This document shows, piece by piece, positions 26,018 to 36,237 of a stretch of DNA of 64,000 nucleotides. The notes under the pieces were generated by a model. The model did no database searches, was not told the DNA's origin, and saw only the letters and a program-made list of their open reading frames with translations. Each line of letters begins with the position of its first letter. Positions within the stretch are counted from its first letter, which is position 1. The DNA comes from Butyrivibrio sp. LC3010 (GTDB taxonomy: Bacteria > Bacillota > Clostridia > Lachnospirales > Lachnospiraceae), in contig NZ_AUJU01000024.1 in NCBI RefSeq assembly GCF_000424385.1, positions 31,274 through 95,273 on the forward strand. Reading direction: 5' to 3'. Both the position numbers and the translations under genes were made by a program.

Positions 26018-26929
26018 ATGGCAAAGAATAATACTGCTAGTAAGATTAAAACTAAAAATATTGCCTCAGAAGTGTTCTATCAGTGCATGATGTTACCGGG
26101 CATGGTATTCGTTATATTATTTAACCTCGTGCCTATGCTTGGTATCATCATGGCATTTCAGGATTTTAAGCCCGCGAAGGGATTTCTGGGATCTAAGTTC
26201 GTCGGTCTTAAGCATTACATCTATCTTTTTCAAATTCCCGATGGATTTAACATATTCAGAAATACGCTGGTTATCGCAGTCGGCAAGATTGTGATAGGAA
26301 CGCTTATGGCAATAGCTTTTTCAATTTTGTTAAACGAAATAAAACATGTATGGCTGAAAAAAGGTGTTCAGACAGTTGTTTATCTACCTCACTTCCTGTC
26401 CTGGGTAATTCTTGCAACAGCCATTAAAAATCTCTTCAGGCTTGATGGATTTGTAAATGCAGTACTTGGAACAGGAGTCAACTTTTTAGGCAGCAATTCT
26501 TTTTTCCAACCTCTGCTGATAGGAAGTGATGTTTGGAAGGAATTTGGCTATAATTCCGTAGTCTATCTGGCGGCTCTTACTGCAATAGATCCAGGTCTCC
26601 ATGAAGCTGCAAAAATCGATGGTGCAAATTGGTGGGACAGAGTGATTCACGTAACCCTGCCCGGAATGCGCTCTGTCATAATACTTATGTGCGCCATGAG
26701 CCTTGGAAGTATACTAAATGCCGGCTTTGATCAGGTTTATAACCTTTATACTGCGCCGGTTTATGAGACAGGTGATATTATTGACACCTATGTGTACAGG
26801 GTAGGTCTTACCTCAATGCAATATAGTTTTGCAACGGCTATAGGACTTTTGAAATCAGTTATAGCCTTTGTGCTTATGATGCTTGCTAATCATCTGGCTA
26901 AGAAATATACAGACAGTAAAATATTCTGA
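26018..26929 (+). CDS. ABC transporter permease, LplB type
   Basis: A 303-residue inner-membrane permease with six hydrophobic helices. It begins with a Lys-rich cytoplasmic tail and has the family's conserved EAA loop as ALTAIDPGLHEAAKIDGAN, which docks the ATPase. It lies 22 bases after the binding-protein gene and 14 bases before the second permease. With that partner it forms the channel for the sugar delivered by the lipoprotein. Confidence 0.93.
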   Translation: MAKNNTASKIKTKNIASEVFYQCMMLPGMVFVILFNLVPMLGIIMAFQDFKPAKGFLGSKFVGLKHYIYLFQIPDGFNIFRNTLVIAVGKIVIGTLMAIAFSILLNEIKHVWLKKGVQTVVYLPHFLSWVILATAIKNLFRLDGFVNAVLGTGVNFLGSNSFFQPLLIGSDVWKEFGYNSVVYLAALTAIDPGLHEAAKIDGANWWDRVIHVTLPGMRSVIILMCAMSLGSILNAGFDQVYNLYTAPVYETGDIIDTYVYRVGLTSMQYSFATAIGLLKSVIAFVLMMLANHLAKKYTDSKIF

Positions 26930-26943
26930 GAAGGAAAATACAT

Positions 26944-27831
26944 ATGAATACAAAGAAAATAGCTGGAAAAACCGGTATTATCTGCATCTATGGAATTGTA
27001 GTTTTCCTGGGGCTTTGCTGTCTTTTGCCATTGTGGTATATCGTGGCAATATCATTTTCAAAAGCCTCTGCTGTAGAAGGAAATATGGTATCACTGATAC
27101 CAATAGGATTTAATACAGTGGCCTACGAGGAAATTCTTACAGATGCTCAATATTGGCGATCCTTTTTAATATCTATTCTGCGCGTAATTCTGGCGGTCAT
27201 CATTAACCTTTCCCTGACAGTCAGCATGGCTTACGCGCTTACCAAGAACAATAAACAGTTCCACGGAAGAGATATTTATATGAACATTCTTATTTTTGCC
27301 ATGCTCTTTAATGGCGGAATGATTCCGACATTTCTGGCGATAAAAAAGTATCATCTGCTAAATACTATATGGGCATTGGTACTTCCGGGAGCTGTTCCGA
27401 TTTTTAATGTAATACTGCTGATGAATTTTTTCCTCGGAATACCAAAGTCTCTGGAGGAAGCAGCAGTCCTTGACGGTGCAAATCCGCTACAGGTTCTCAC
27501 CAGGGTATATATTCCCTGCTCTGTGCCGGTTCTTGCAACGGTAACACTTTTTAGTATCGTAGGCAGTTGGAATGATTTCTATAGCGGACTTATATACATC
27601 ACAAGAATAGAGAACTATCCGCTTATGACTTATATTCAGAGCCTGACCATAAACATGGAAGAGATAGTAAAGCACGGTACAATGGAAGACATTATCAGGG
27701 CTTCGCAGGTATCCGAGCAGAACCTGAATGCTGCTAAAATCGTAGTGGCTGTTATTCCGCTAATGCTCATTTATCCGTTTTTACAAAAGTACTTTATAAC
27801 AGGAATCGTAATAGGTTCGGTTAAGGAATAA
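26944..27831 (+). CDS. ABC transporter permease, LplC/YtcP type
   Basis: A 295-residue permease with six membrane helices and the EAA loop PKSLEEAAVLDGANPLQVL. Near the N-terminus is the family phrase LLPLWYIVAISFS; the protein ends in a short Lys/Glu tail. It is the second half of the permease pair; the GH31 gene begins 14 bases later. Imported oligosaccharide would therefore meet the GH31 enzyme in the cytoplasm. Confidence 0.93.
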   Translation: MNTKKIAGKTGIICIYGIVVFLGLCCLLPLWYIVAISFSKASAVEGNMVSLIPIGFNTVAYEEILTDAQYWRSFLISILRVILAVIINLSLTVSMAYALTKNNKQFHGRDIYMNILIFAMLFNGGMIPTFLAIKKYHLLNTIWALVLPGAVPIFNVILLMNFFLGIPKSLEEAAVLDGANPLQVLTRVYIPCSVPVLATVTLFSIVGSWNDFYSGLIYITRIENYPLMTYIQSLTINMEEIVKHGTMEDIIRASQVSEQNLNAAKIVVAVIPLMLIYPFLQKYFITGIVIGSVKE

Positions 27832-27845
27832 GTTGGAGGACTAAG

Positions 27846-30278
27846 ATGAATAAAACACTGAACATTACGAGACATCCTGTTTCAAAACCGGAGAATGTAA
27901 TATGCCAGGGAAATTACAGGATTACGATTTTAACTGAAAGACTCATAAGATTTGAATACAGTAAAGATCAGGTATTTGAAGACAGAGCAACGCAGGTTGT
28001 GCTAAACAGAGATTTTCCAAAGGTATCTTTTAGTCTGAATAAGACTTCTGAAAGGATTGAGATTAAGACAAGATATCTTCATCTTTATTATGATGAAAAG
28101 GAGCCTGGTGAAACAGGGCTTCAGGTAGAAATAAAGGACAGTAAAACATCTCATGTCGGTCACTGGTACTATGGGAAAAAAGCTCAAATGGCGGGTAACC
28201 TTGGCGGAACAATAAGAACTCTCGATGAAGTAAATGGAAGTTGTCCAATCGATGCAGGTCTTGTTTCAAAAGACGGTTGGGGTCTTCATGATGATTCAAC
28301 ATCGCTTGTTATTACGGAAGATGGCTGGGTAGCTCTGCGTGAGCATGCGGAAACAGATTTGTATCTGTTTGGATATGGTAGTGATTATAAGGGATGCCTG
28401 CATGATTTCTATACTCTTACAGGCAAAACGCCAATGCTTCCCAGATTCGTACTTGGTAACTGGTGGAGCAGATATTATGAATACTCTGAAAAAAGCTACA
28501 GAGAGCTTATGGAGCGATTTGATGATGAAGGAATACCTTTTTCTGTAGCAGTAATAGATATGGACTGGCATCTTGTTGATATTGATCCTAAGTATGGAAG
28601 CGGCTGGACCGGATTTTCCTGGAACAAGAAGCTTTTTCCTGATCCCCCGAAATTCATGAAATATCTGCATGACAGAGGTATGAAAGTCACGCTGAATCTC
28701 CATCCTGCTGATGGGATAAGAGCTTACGAGGACTGTTATCACGATATAGCAGAAAAAATGGGAGTAGATATTCAAAACCAGGAGACCGTTGAATTTGATG
28801 CTGCAAACTCCAGGTTCATAGAAAATTATCTGGAGTATGTTTGTCATCCCCATGAAAAAGACGGAGTTGATTTTTGGTGGATAGACTGGCAGCAAGGCAC
28901 AAAAACGGGACTAAAAGGGCTTGATCCTCTCTGGATATTAAATCACTATCATTATCTCGATAGTGGAAGGAATGGTTTGCGGCCTCTTACTTTTTCAAGA
29001 TATGCAGGACCCGGATCCCACAGATATCCTATAGGATTTTCAGGAGATACAGTTGTAACCTGGGAATCACTGCAGTTTCAGCCCTATTTTACAGCTACAG
29101 CCTCAAATATAGGTTATGGCTGGTGGAGTCATGATATAGGCGGTCACACTCATGGTTATAAGGATGATCAGCTGGAATGCAGATGGTATCAGTTTGGTGT
29201 CTTTTCACCTATCATGCGACTTCATTCGGAAAAAAATGAATTCAATGGAAAAGAACCCTGGCGCTTTAGAAAAGATATAAGCGAAATAATGAAGAGATTC
29301 CTTAGGTTAAGGCATGAGTTATTGCCATATCTTTATACCATGAATTACAGGGCATATAAATTTGATGAGCCAATCATACAGCCTTTGTACTATAACATTA
29401 TGCCGGATGAGGCCTTTGAGCAGGCATACGAACAAGTAAAAAATGAGTATTATTTTGGAACAGAAATGATAGTAAGCCCTGTGACAAGTAAGTGTATCAA
29501 AGGCATAAATGTGGCAAAGACCACAACATACCTGCCGGAAGGTAATTACTATGATTTCTTTACAGATGTCATATACTCAGGAGGCAAAAACATAGACTGT
29601 TACCGCACCCTGGAATCGATACCTCTGTTTGTACCGGAGGGAGGAATCATTCCAATGACGGACAAAATAGGAACTAAGGATGTAACTACTAATCCGGATT
29701 CACTTGTAATTCATGCTTATGCAGGAAAAAATGGCAGCTTCACAATGTATGAAGATGACAATGTAAGTATGGGTTATGTGGATGGAGATGCTGTATTTAC
29801 AGAATTTATCCTGAAGTGGTCTGATGAAAAGAGTTTTACCATCAAAGCTCCAACAGGTAATATCAGTCTTCTTCCCAGGAAGAGAGATTACCGAATTGTA
29901 ATTCATGGCGCAGATATGAGTAAGTACAAGGGTGGTCTCCAAAGTTATGTTACCGTATCTGATGGAAGTACTCCAATAGGCGCGGAGATTTCCTACAATG
30001 AAAAGCTTAATCAGCTTATTGTAAACATGCCTGAGTGTAGTTTGGATAAGGATATAACCATTACGATTCCTGCTGACATCTGCTTAAAGAAGAATGCTGT
30101 AAAAAGTGTAATATTTGATTTTCTTAATCAGGCTGAAATTTCTTTTGCTCTTAAAAACGATATTTACTGGGCTGTAGATAACGGCGATACTCCGGATCAG
30201 ATTATGGAGAGCCTTGAGCAAATGAATATTGAGAATGATCTTTATAAAGCGATATACGAAATAATATACAGTTCGTAA
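27846..30278 (+). CDS. Glycoside hydrolase family 31 alpha-glycosidase
   Basis: An 810-residue cytoplasmic enzyme with no signal peptide. The N-terminal beta domain is followed by a (beta/alpha)8 barrel. The predicted nucleophile is the Asp near residue 347 in FWWIDWQQG, and the acid/base is the Asp near 401 in FSGDTVVTW. IDMDWH and the YGWWSHDIGGH segment also fit GH31. The DWQQG form, in place of the DMNE of classical alpha-glucosidases, indicates a distinct subfamily whose substrate I cannot assign. GGAGG lies 7 bases upstream, and a terminator follows. The sugar released or cleaved is presumably supplied by the adjacent ABC transporter. Confidence 0.93.
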   Translation: MNKTLNITRHPVSKPENVICQGNYRITILTERLIRFEYSKDQVFEDRATQVVLNRDFPKVSFSLNKTSERIEIKTRYLHLYYDEKEPGETGLQVEIKDSKTSHVGHWYYGKKAQMAGNLGGTIRTLDEVNGSCPIDAGLVSKDGWGLHDDSTSLVITEDGWVALREHAETDLYLFGYGSDYKGCLHDFYTLTGKTPMLPRFVLGNWWSRYYEYSEKSYRELMERFDDEGIPFSVAVIDMDWHLVDIDPKYGSGWTGFSWNKKLFPDPPKFMKYLHDRGMKVTLNLHPADGIRAYEDCYHDIAEKMGVDIQNQETVEFDAANSRFIENYLEYVCHPHEKDGVDFWWIDWQQGTKTGLKGLDPLWILNHYHYLDSGRNGLRPLTFSRYAGPGSHRYPIGFSGDTVVTWESLQFQPYFTATASNIGYGWWSHDIGGHTHGYKDDQLECRWYQFGVFSPIMRLHSEKNEFNGKEPWRFRKDISEIMKRFLRLRHELLPYLYTMNYRAYKFDEPIIQPLYYNIMPDEAFEQAYEQVKNEYYFGTEMIVSPVTSKCIKGINVAKTTTYLPEGNYYDFFTDVIYSGGKNIDCYRTLESIPLFVPEGGIIPMTDKIGTKDVTTNPDSLVIHAYAGKNGSFTMYEDDNVSMGYVDGDAVFTEFILKWSDEKSFTIKAPTGNISLLPRKRDYRIVIHGADMSKYKGGLQSYVTVSDGSTPIGAEISYNEKLNQLIVNMPECSLDKDITITIPADICLKKNAVKSVIFDFLNQAEISFALKNDIYWAVDNGDTPDQIMESLEQMNIENDLYKAIYEIIYSS

Positions 30279-30286
30279 AAAAACTG

Positions 30287-30316
30287 ATGCCAGGAGTCTG
30301 TTTAGATTCCTGGCAT
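30287..30316. terminator. Terminator between the GH31 operon and the pot operon
   Basis: TGCCAGGAGTC and GATTCCTGGCA pair around a 6-base loop, with A and T runs outside, so it may serve both convergent operons. Confidence 0.75.
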
Positions 30317-30350
30317 TTACCATTTCAAAAGAAATTCTGGTTTTAAATCC

Positions 30351-31412
30351 TTAATCAGCGGATTTAACTTTCATCCATTCATTGGAATAGAGCTTATCGG
30401 TTTCTTCACCGAGATACTGATAAGCCTCAACATTCATAGTAGAAAGATCAGGGAAAGCAACCTTAGAGTTCTTTATATCTTCATCTTCGATGTTTTCCTG
30501 AGCTTCGGTATTGGGAGTGGAGTAGGTGATGTACTCAAAGTTCTTAAGAGCAATATCACCGCGGCACATAAAATCAATCCATTTTTCAGCATTGGAAACA
30601 TGCTTGGATCCCTTGGTAATAACCCAGGAATCAATCCATACATTGGTGCCTTCCTTTGGAACAACATACTCAAGATTAGGATTTTCTCTAGCGGTATAAA
30701 TTGCTTCGCCGGAGTAGATTACTCCAAGAGCGGCTTCTTCACCGATCATTTTATCCCTTACCTGATCAATTACATATGCCTGAACAAGTGGTTTTTGTGC
30801 AATAAGATCCTCTGTCGCTTTTGAAACTTCATCAGGATCTTTAGAATTAAGTGAATAACCGTTTTTGATAAGAGCCACCATGTAAGCATCTCTTACTGAA
30901 TCCTGCATAAGTATCTGACCTTTGTATTTTTCATCCCAAAGGATATCCCAGCTGTCAACAACATCATCTACCATGGTCTTGTTATAGAGGATTCCGACTG
31001 TTCCCCAGCAATAGGGAATGGAGTACTTATTCTCAGGATCAAAATCTTTTGAAGTCTCAAAATACTGCTGACCGATATTTTTGACATTTGGAATATTGTC
31101 AAAGTTAAGGGGCTGAACCATGTCATTTTCAATGAGCTTCTGAATCATGTAATCGGATGGGCAGATAACATCATAGGCTGAAGTATCTTGTGCAAGCTTT
31201 GCGTACATGATCTCATTGTTTTCGAACATGTCGTAGATTACATCGATACCGGTCTCATCTTCAAATTCCTTTATTACATCTTCATCTATGTACTCGCCCC
31301 AGTTGTAGACATAAAGTTTGTTGTTTGAATCAGTTTTCTCTGACCCGCAGCCTGCTAAAGCAGCACAAGTTATCATGACAACAAGTGCCACGGAAATCAA
31401 TTTCTTTTTCAT
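30351..31412 (-). CDS. potD: Spermidine/putrescine-binding lipoprotein
   Basis: A 353-residue lipoprotein; the signal peptide ends in LAGCG. The mature protein is a type-2 periplasmic-binding fold with the PotD phrases LYVYNWGEYIDEDVIKEFE and YDVICPSDYMIQKLIE. The start at 31412 is preferred because GGGAG lies 11 bases upstream; an ATG at 31421 is only 2 bases from it. It is last in the order potA-potB-potC-potD, overlapping or abutting potC. It captures polyamines for import by PotBC. Confidence 0.93.
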   Translation of the reverse strand: MKKKLISVALVVMITCAALAGCGSEKTDSNNKLYVYNWGEYIDEDVIKEFEDETGIDVIYDMFENNEIMYAKLAQDTSAYDVICPSDYMIQKLIENDMVQPLNFDNIPNVKNIGQQYFETSKDFDPENKYSIPYCWGTVGILYNKTMVDDVVDSWDILWDEKYKGQILMQDSVRDAYMVALIKNGYSLNSKDPDEVSKATEDLIAQKPLVQAYVIDQVRDKMIGEEAALGVIYSGEAIYTARENPNLEYVVPKEGTNVWIDSWVITKGSKHVSNAEKWIDFMCRGDIALKNFEYITYSTPNTEAQENIEDEDIKNSKVAFPDLSTMNVEAYQYLGEETDKLYSNEWMKVKSAD

Positions 31413-31417
31413 AATGA

Positions 31418-32194
31418 TCATTTCTCCCTGGCAATATTATTCTGAGCTCTGTCAATCACAAGAAGAAGAACAAGCACAACTACAAATATTATAGCAGATA
31501 ATGCGTATATTTCCGGCTGGATACCTCTTTTAACCTCGTTATATATTAGAGTTGATACGGTCTCGAATCCGGAACCTTTGGTAAAGTATGTGATGATAAA
31601 GTCATCGATTGACATGGTAAATGCCATAAGTGCACCGGATATTATGCCGGGAACAAGATCTGGAAATATTGTCTTAAAAAAGCCATAAACAGGTGTGGCT
31701 CCAAGATCCAGAGCTGCTTCATATACATAAAAATTTAAATTCTTTATCCTTGGCAGAACACTTAACATGACAAAAGGAATATCAAAGGTTATATGTGCCA
31801 ACAGGATAGTAGAGAACCCTGAGCTTAAGTGAAGAAATCTGAACAGAAGCATCAGGGAAATACCTGTTACAATATCCGCATTGATCATCGGAATATTGGT
31901 CACTGCAGTTATTGCAGATCTGAATTTCGAACTTAACCCAATCATTGCAATACAGGTGGCCGTACCAATAATTGTTGAAAGAATCGTTGCCAGCACTGCG
32001 ATTGAAAGGGTATTAACAAGGGCACTGGCTATCGCTTCATCGGAAAAAAGCTCTATATACCAATTAAGAGTAAAACTTCCCCATTTTGCCCTTGACTTAC
32101 TGGAGTTGAAGGACAGCACAATGAGTGCAATAATTGGCGCATACATGAATACCAAAAGGAGAGCAAGATAAACTCTTTCAAGAATTTTCTTCAT
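31418..32194 (-). CDS. potC: Spermidine/putrescine ABC transporter permease
   Basis: A 258-residue permease with six hydrophobic helices. The EAA loop reads VYEAALDLGATPVYGFFKTI. The C-terminal phrase GALMAFTMSIDDFIITYFTKG is characteristic of PotC. Its start overlaps the potB stop by 4 bases. Confidence 0.93.
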   Translation of the reverse strand: MKKILERVYLALLLVFMYAPIIALIVLSFNSSKSRAKWGSFTLNWYIELFSDEAIASALVNTLSIAVLATILSTIIGTATCIAMIGLSSKFRSAITAVTNIPMINADIVTGISLMLLFRFLHLSSGFSTILLAHITFDIPFVMLSVLPRIKNLNFYVYEAALDLGATPVYGFFKTIFPDLVPGIISGALMAFTMSIDDFIITYFTKGSGFETVSTLIYNEVKRGIQPEIYALSAIIFVVVLVLLLVIDRAQNNIAREK

Positions 32195-33021
32195 GCCAGT
32201 GTACCTCCTTCAGTATCAGTGATGTTCTCAACTATCATATTCAGAATTATAAAGATCATGAGAACTATTGAAAGTCCACTTCCCAAATGCCAGTCATAGA
32301 GCTGGGTAAACTGCTGCTCTATAATATTTCCGATAAGAAGTATCTTGGATCCGCCAAGCATTGACGAGATTGCAAAGGTCGTAAGGGCGGGAATAAATAC
32401 CATTGTAATTCCGCTGATGATTCCAGGAAGTGACAATGGGAATATTATGCGCAAAAAGGTCTGGAAGGTTCCTGCCCCTAAGTCTCTTGCAGCATTTATT
32501 ACATTATCATCAATCCTGCTAAGTGCATTATAGATAGGCAATATCATAAATGGCAGGAAGTTATAGACCATACCAAGCACAATGGCTGATGGTGTATTGA
32601 TAATGTTAATAGTAGGCAGATGCAAAAAAGTCAGTACTGCATTAATAACACCTTTTCCCTCAAGAAGAGTCATCCAGGTAAGCGTTCTTAGAAGGAAATT
32701 CATCCACATTGGTAAGATAAAAAGTGTTACAAGATAAGTGTTTCTTGTGAGCTTCATGGACGTTAGTATCATACCAAGCGGATATGCCAAAACAAGGCAG
32801 ATAGCAGTGCTTATGAGTGCAAGGTTAACAGATTTTATCAACGCTTTAAAATATCCGTATTCTGCTATCGTTGCTACGTTCTCAAATGTAAAGCCACCCT
32901 GATCATCTGTAAGTCCATAATAGAAAACCATTGCCAGGGGCACCAGAATAAATATCACTGCCCAGGCAAGATAGGGGGATGCAATTAGAGGAGCAGTTTT
33001 TGAGTTTTTAAACAGTTTCAC
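32191..33021 (-). CDS. potB: Spermidine/putrescine ABC transporter permease
   Basis: A 276-residue permease, the partner of PotC. Six hydrophobic segments are visible, with the EAA loop [20 protein letters not shown] and the phrase [17 protein letters not shown] typical of PotB. It overlaps potA by 14 bases and potC by 4, so translation of the whole operon is coupled. Confidence 0.93.
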   Translation of the reverse strand: MKLFKNSKTAPLIASPYLAWAVIFILVPLAMVFYYGLTDDQGGFTFENVATIAEYGYFKALIKSVNLALISTAICLVLAYPLGMILTSMKLTRNTYLVTLFILPMWMNFLLRTLTWMTLLEGKGVINAVLTFLHLPTINIINTPSAIVLGMVYNFLPFMILPIYNALSRIDDNVINAARDLGAGTFQTFLRIIFPLSLPGIISGITMVFIPALTTFAISSMLGGSKILLIGNIIEQQFTQLYDWHLGSGLSIVLMIFIILNMIVENITDTEGGTLA

Positions 33022-34081
33022 TTATGGCCTCCTCATCCTCAGACTCAGGAACATTCATGATCTGAATATTATAAGGATCTACCTTTATACCAACCTGTGT
33101 TCCGACTTCCGAAAGCTTTGTGGAATGTACAAGCCACTCAAAGCCACCTGCTTCCACATCCATCTCGTAGTGTACACCCTTAAAGGTGAGACCGGTTACA
33201 ACGCCGCTAATCGTACCTTCGGAGGGAGCTACAAGCTCAACGTCCTCAGGACGAATTACTACATCTACAGGCTTATTTTCACCAAAGCCCTTATCAACAC
33301 AGGCAAATTTTGAGCCAAGAATCTCTACAAGCTCATCCCTGATCATAGTAGAGCGGATAATATTGCTGTCACCGATAAAGTCAGCTACAAAGGCATTCTC
33401 CGGTTCATTATAGATGGTCTCAGGTGAGCCTTCCTGCTGTATATATCCCTGATTCATAACCACAATGTGGTCAGACATGGTAAGTGCCTCTTCCTGATCA
33501 TGCGTTACATAAATGAAAGTGATTCCAAGCTCTTCCTTAAGCCTTTTCAGCTCGTACTGCATATCCTGACGCATTTTAAGGTCAAGAGCGCCAAGAGGCT
33601 CATCCAGCAAAAGAACTTTAGGCTCATTTACAATAGCCCTTGCTATGGCAATTCTTTGCTGCTGTCCGCCTGAGAGTGAGTCAGGCTTACGCTTTTCATA
33701 CCCCTCAAGGTTAACCAGCTTAAGAGCATATTTTATTTTATCTTTAATATAGCTCTCGGGCTTATTTTTTATCCTTAGACCAAAGGCTATATTTTCTTCT
33801 ATGTTCATATGAGTAAAAAGAGCATACTTCTGGAATACAGTATTGAGCTGTCGCTTATTTGGAGCAAGATTAGTGATATCCTTTCCATCAAAGATTACCC
33901 GGCCCTGTTCAGGTTTTTCAAAACCGCCTATTATCCTTAAGGTGGTGGTTTTTCCACAACCGGAAGGTCCAAGAAGAGTTACAAAAGAATTTTCATAAAT
34001 ATGAAGGTTCAGGTCATCCAAAATCACCTGTCCGTCATAAGATTTTGTAATATGTTCAAGAGTTATAAGGTCCTTCCCCAT
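33008..34081 (-). CDS. potA: Polyamine ABC transporter ATPase
   Basis: A 357-residue ATPase that powers polyamine uptake. Walker A is [10 protein letters not shown], the signature [14 protein letters not shown], Walker [13 protein letters not shown] and the switch His is in YVTHDQEEA. The C-terminal 100 residues are a TOBE domain used for regulation. GGGAGAA precedes the ATG by 8 bases. It is the first gene of potABCD. Confidence 0.95.
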   Translation of the reverse strand: MGKDLITLEHITKSYDGQVILDDLNLHIYENSFVTLLGPSGCGKTTTLRIIGGFEKPEQGRVIFDGKDITNLAPNKRQLNTVFQKYALFTHMNIEENIAFGLRIKNKPESYIKDKIKYALKLVNLEGYEKRKPDSLSGGQQQRIAIARAIVNEPKVLLLDEPLGALDLKMRQDMQYELKRLKEELGITFIYVTHDQEEALTMSDHIVVMNQGYIQQEGSPETIYNEPENAFVADFIGDSNIIRSTMIRDELVEILGSKFACVDKGFGENKPVDVVIRPEDVELVAPSEGTISGVVTGLTFKGVHYEMDVEAGGFEWLVHSTKLSEVGTQVGIKVDPYNIQIMNVPESEDEEAISETV

Positions 34082-34184
34082 TTTTGTCTTCTCCCGTTAA
34101 TAAAATAAATACAATTAAATTTATTATACACAGTTTATAAAAATATAATAGAAGTCTAAAACTCTCATCCTGGAATTAGTATAA

Positions 34185-35234
34185 TCATTGCCAAATATCT
34201 CTATTAGCAATATATTCTCTAAATCGAGGGAGCTTTAGTACTATTTTCCCGCGTATACTACCATCTATTACGCCTTTTTCGATAAGGCGCTTTCTTGGTT
34301 CACTCCAATCACTATGACTTTTCTTTGTGATTTCAAGTAACTCAGCTGCATCCATAGCATCTTTCTCAGCTATAAATCGCACATACCACTGGTCTTTAGG
34401 GGTAAGCTCACTCCAGATCTTGTCATATACCTTTTGAGCTAAAACATCGTCAACTTTTGCAAGTACTAAAGGAGTGATTGTCTTACATTTTTCATCCCAC
34501 ATATATTTGCCAAATGCCTGATAAGCAAATGCATATCCTTTTGTTAAAACTGCAAGTTCATACGCAACATCATCTGACAGACCAAGTGTCTGTTTATAGT
34601 CTTCCTTAATAACTCCTATATTAAGTGGAGTCATCTCATATTTGGTTGCGCGCAAAAAGAAAGTCAGCCCGTCTGTATTCTCAATACTTTCAATATCTTC
34701 ATAAAGGCCTGCTATTATCAGAAATATAGGAAGATTTCGCCTTATAAGTATTTGGAATTCCTGTATAAAATCCACTAAAGCATCGGTTTTTCTGGCTTCA
34801 TCTATTACAACTAAAATACGTTTGTTCCTTTTTTCCAGCTCCGCCAATATTTTCTCCAGAGCTACATCTAAACTCGCTACCGGACTTTTTTTTGAAAGGC
34901 TTATACCTATACCAAAAGCAGTAAGATTTAAGTTCACATCTATAAAGTCTGTAATAAAAGGTACATCCGTGTAGAGTTTAGCGATAAGATCATTTGTAAT
35001 ATCTGCTCCGGGTTTTAAGTCGACGATAATCCAATCCTTTTCTTCAGCCAGAGCCTTCTCTATTGCTGTAAGCGTGACTGTCTTACCGGTTCCTCTGATA
35101 CCGGTAATTTTAAATGCCTGCTCATCAACTACATCACTATTAAATGTTGTTGTAATCTCATCAATTATTACGTCCCTGCTGATATATTGAGTAGGAATAC
35201 GACCAAAACTGATTGCATAAGGATTTTTGTTCAT
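34185..35234 (-). CDS. AAA-type ATP-binding protein of unknown function
   Basis: A 349-residue ATPase with Walker A GIRGTGKTVT near residue 47 and Walker B RILVVIDEARK near residue 145. A sensor-like IFLIIAGLYEDIES follows. The C-terminal third is a winged-helix-like region (ELTPKDQWYVRFIAEKDAMD, then KSHSDWSEPRKRLIEKGVI), as in STAND or archaeal-type ATPases and Cdc6-like proteins. The start at 35234 is chosen because GGAG lies 8 bases upstream; a GTG at 35243 is the alternative. It stands alone. Its upstream region carries four regularly spaced repeats, so it may bind its own control region. The role is unknown; a partner gene for a defence system is not visible. Confidence 0.75.
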   Translation of the reverse strand: MNKNPYAISFGRIPTQYISRDVIIDEITTTFNSDVVDEQAFKITGIRGTGKTVTLTAIEKALAEEKDWIIVDLKPGADITNDLIAKLYTDVPFITDFIDVNLNLTAFGIGISLSKKSPVASLDVALEKILAELEKRNKRILVVIDEARKTDALVDFIQEFQILIRRNLPIFLIIAGLYEDIESIENTDGLTFFLRATKYEMTPLNIGVIKEDYKQTLGLSDDVAYELAVLTKGYAFAYQAFGKYMWDEKCKTITPLVLAKVDDVLAQKVYDKIWSELTPKDQWYVRFIAEKDAMDAAELLEITKKSHSDWSEPRKRLIEKGVIDGSIRGKIVLKLPRFREYIANRDIWQ

Positions 35235-35256
35235 CAAAAACACTCCATGTATAAAA

Positions 35257-35323
35257 CACTATAATTAATAATGTTGACTATAATATCATATAATACACTA
35301 TAATTTTTCTATACCGCTATAAT
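35257..35323. repeat. Four iteron-like repeats upstream of the AAA ATPase
   Basis: CACTATAAT, GACTATAAT, CACTATAAT and CGCTATAAT begin at 35257, 35276, 35296 and 35315, that is at intervals of 19, 20 and 19 bases, about two helical turns. They lie 23 to 89 bases before the ATPase start codon. A weaker TCATATAAT at 35286 falls midway between copies 2 and 3. Confidence 0.6.
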
Positions 35324-35446
35324 ACAATATAAAATTATATAATTCAATGTGTTTAGATATATAAGAAGAGAGTGTAAAATATAGTTTGTTAATTATAATT
35401 TCGGATATAGCAAAACCAGCGTTTATGGAGGAAATAAGAATCAGTT

Positions 35447-35992
35447 ATGGAAATATTTAATGGAAGACCTCAGCAAACTGAAGGTCGCTTGGATAGAGAA
35501 ATAAGAGTTTATGAGTGTCTGGATCAGCTTGGGATAGATTTTAAGAGAGTTGATCATGAACCTGCTACAACTATGGAAGCCTGTGAGAAAATTGATAAAG
35601 CACTTGGAACGCTCATGTGCAAGAATCTGTTTCTTTGTAACAGGCAAAAGACAAAGTTTTATCTTTTGCTCATGCCCGGGGACAAGAAGTTCAAGACAAA
35701 AGAGCTTTCAAGTCAGATAGGTTCTGCCAGATTGTCTTTTGCAGATGCTGAGGATATGCTCAAATATCTTGATATAGAGCCCGGTGCTGTTAGCGTTATG
35801 GGACTTATGAATGACAAGGATAATGAGGTTCAGCTTCTGATAGATGAGGATGTAAAAGCGGGTGAGTTTATTGGCTGTCATCCATGTGTCTGCACATCCA
35901 GCATGAAGATAGAGACATCAGATATACTTAATAAATTCCTGCCGGTTACAGGACATGAGCCACAGATAGTACATCTTGTGGGAGAAGATTGA
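35447..35992 (+). CDS. Prolyl-tRNA deacylase-like protein (ProX/YbaK family)
   Basis: A 181-residue protein of the YbaK/ProX editing-domain family, which hydrolyses alanine or cysteine mischarged on tRNA-Pro. The family pattern is visible: VDHEPATTMEACEKIDKALG near residue 35, the invariant Lys in MCKNLFLCNR, FYLLLMPGDKKFKTKELSSQ, and the closing GCHPCVCTSSMKI with the conserved GxHP. It is a stand-alone domain with no prolyl-tRNA synthetase nearby, and is preceded by GGAGG 20 bases upstream, a somewhat long spacing. Confidence 0.88.
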   Translation: MEIFNGRPQQTEGRLDREIRVYECLDQLGIDFKRVDHEPATTMEACEKIDKALGTLMCKNLFLCNRQKTKFYLLLMPGDKKFKTKELSSQIGSARLSFADAEDMLKYLDIEPGAVSVMGLMNDKDNEVQLLIDEDVKAGEFIGCHPCVCTSSMKIETSDILNKFLPVTGHEPQIVHLVGED

Positions 35993-36088
35993 TAGATATA
36001 ATTTGTTTCCATAAAACCTTTTATTCCGGTAGCACCTGGAATATTTATGATCCCTTAGACTATCTGCTGCATACTGGTAATATTTCGG

Positions 36089-36220
36089 ATGACTTTTGAT
36101 AATTTGGGCTGGACAGGACCCAGATATGATGATTACACTAGTGTATGTCAGTGGTATCAGAACGAACCGGCTGGAGCCGGATATAGCTTACCATCAGATG
36201 GTGAGATGATAATGAAATAA
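36089..36220 (+). pseudogene. Possible remnant ORF between proX and HAD gene
   Basis: A 43-codon frame without a ribosome site that nevertheless reads like protein (FDNLGWTGPRYDDYTSVCQW, then AGAGYSLPSDGEM). The bases just upstream read protein-like in a different frame (TWNIYDPLDYLLHTGN), which suggests a gene broken by a frameshift. I do not recognise the family. Confidence 0.35.
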
Positions 36221-36237
36221 GAATTCGGAGATATATA

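Noticed and set aside
35257..35323. CRISPR array
   Set aside because: The repeats are only 9 bases with 10-base spacers, far below CRISPR dimensions.
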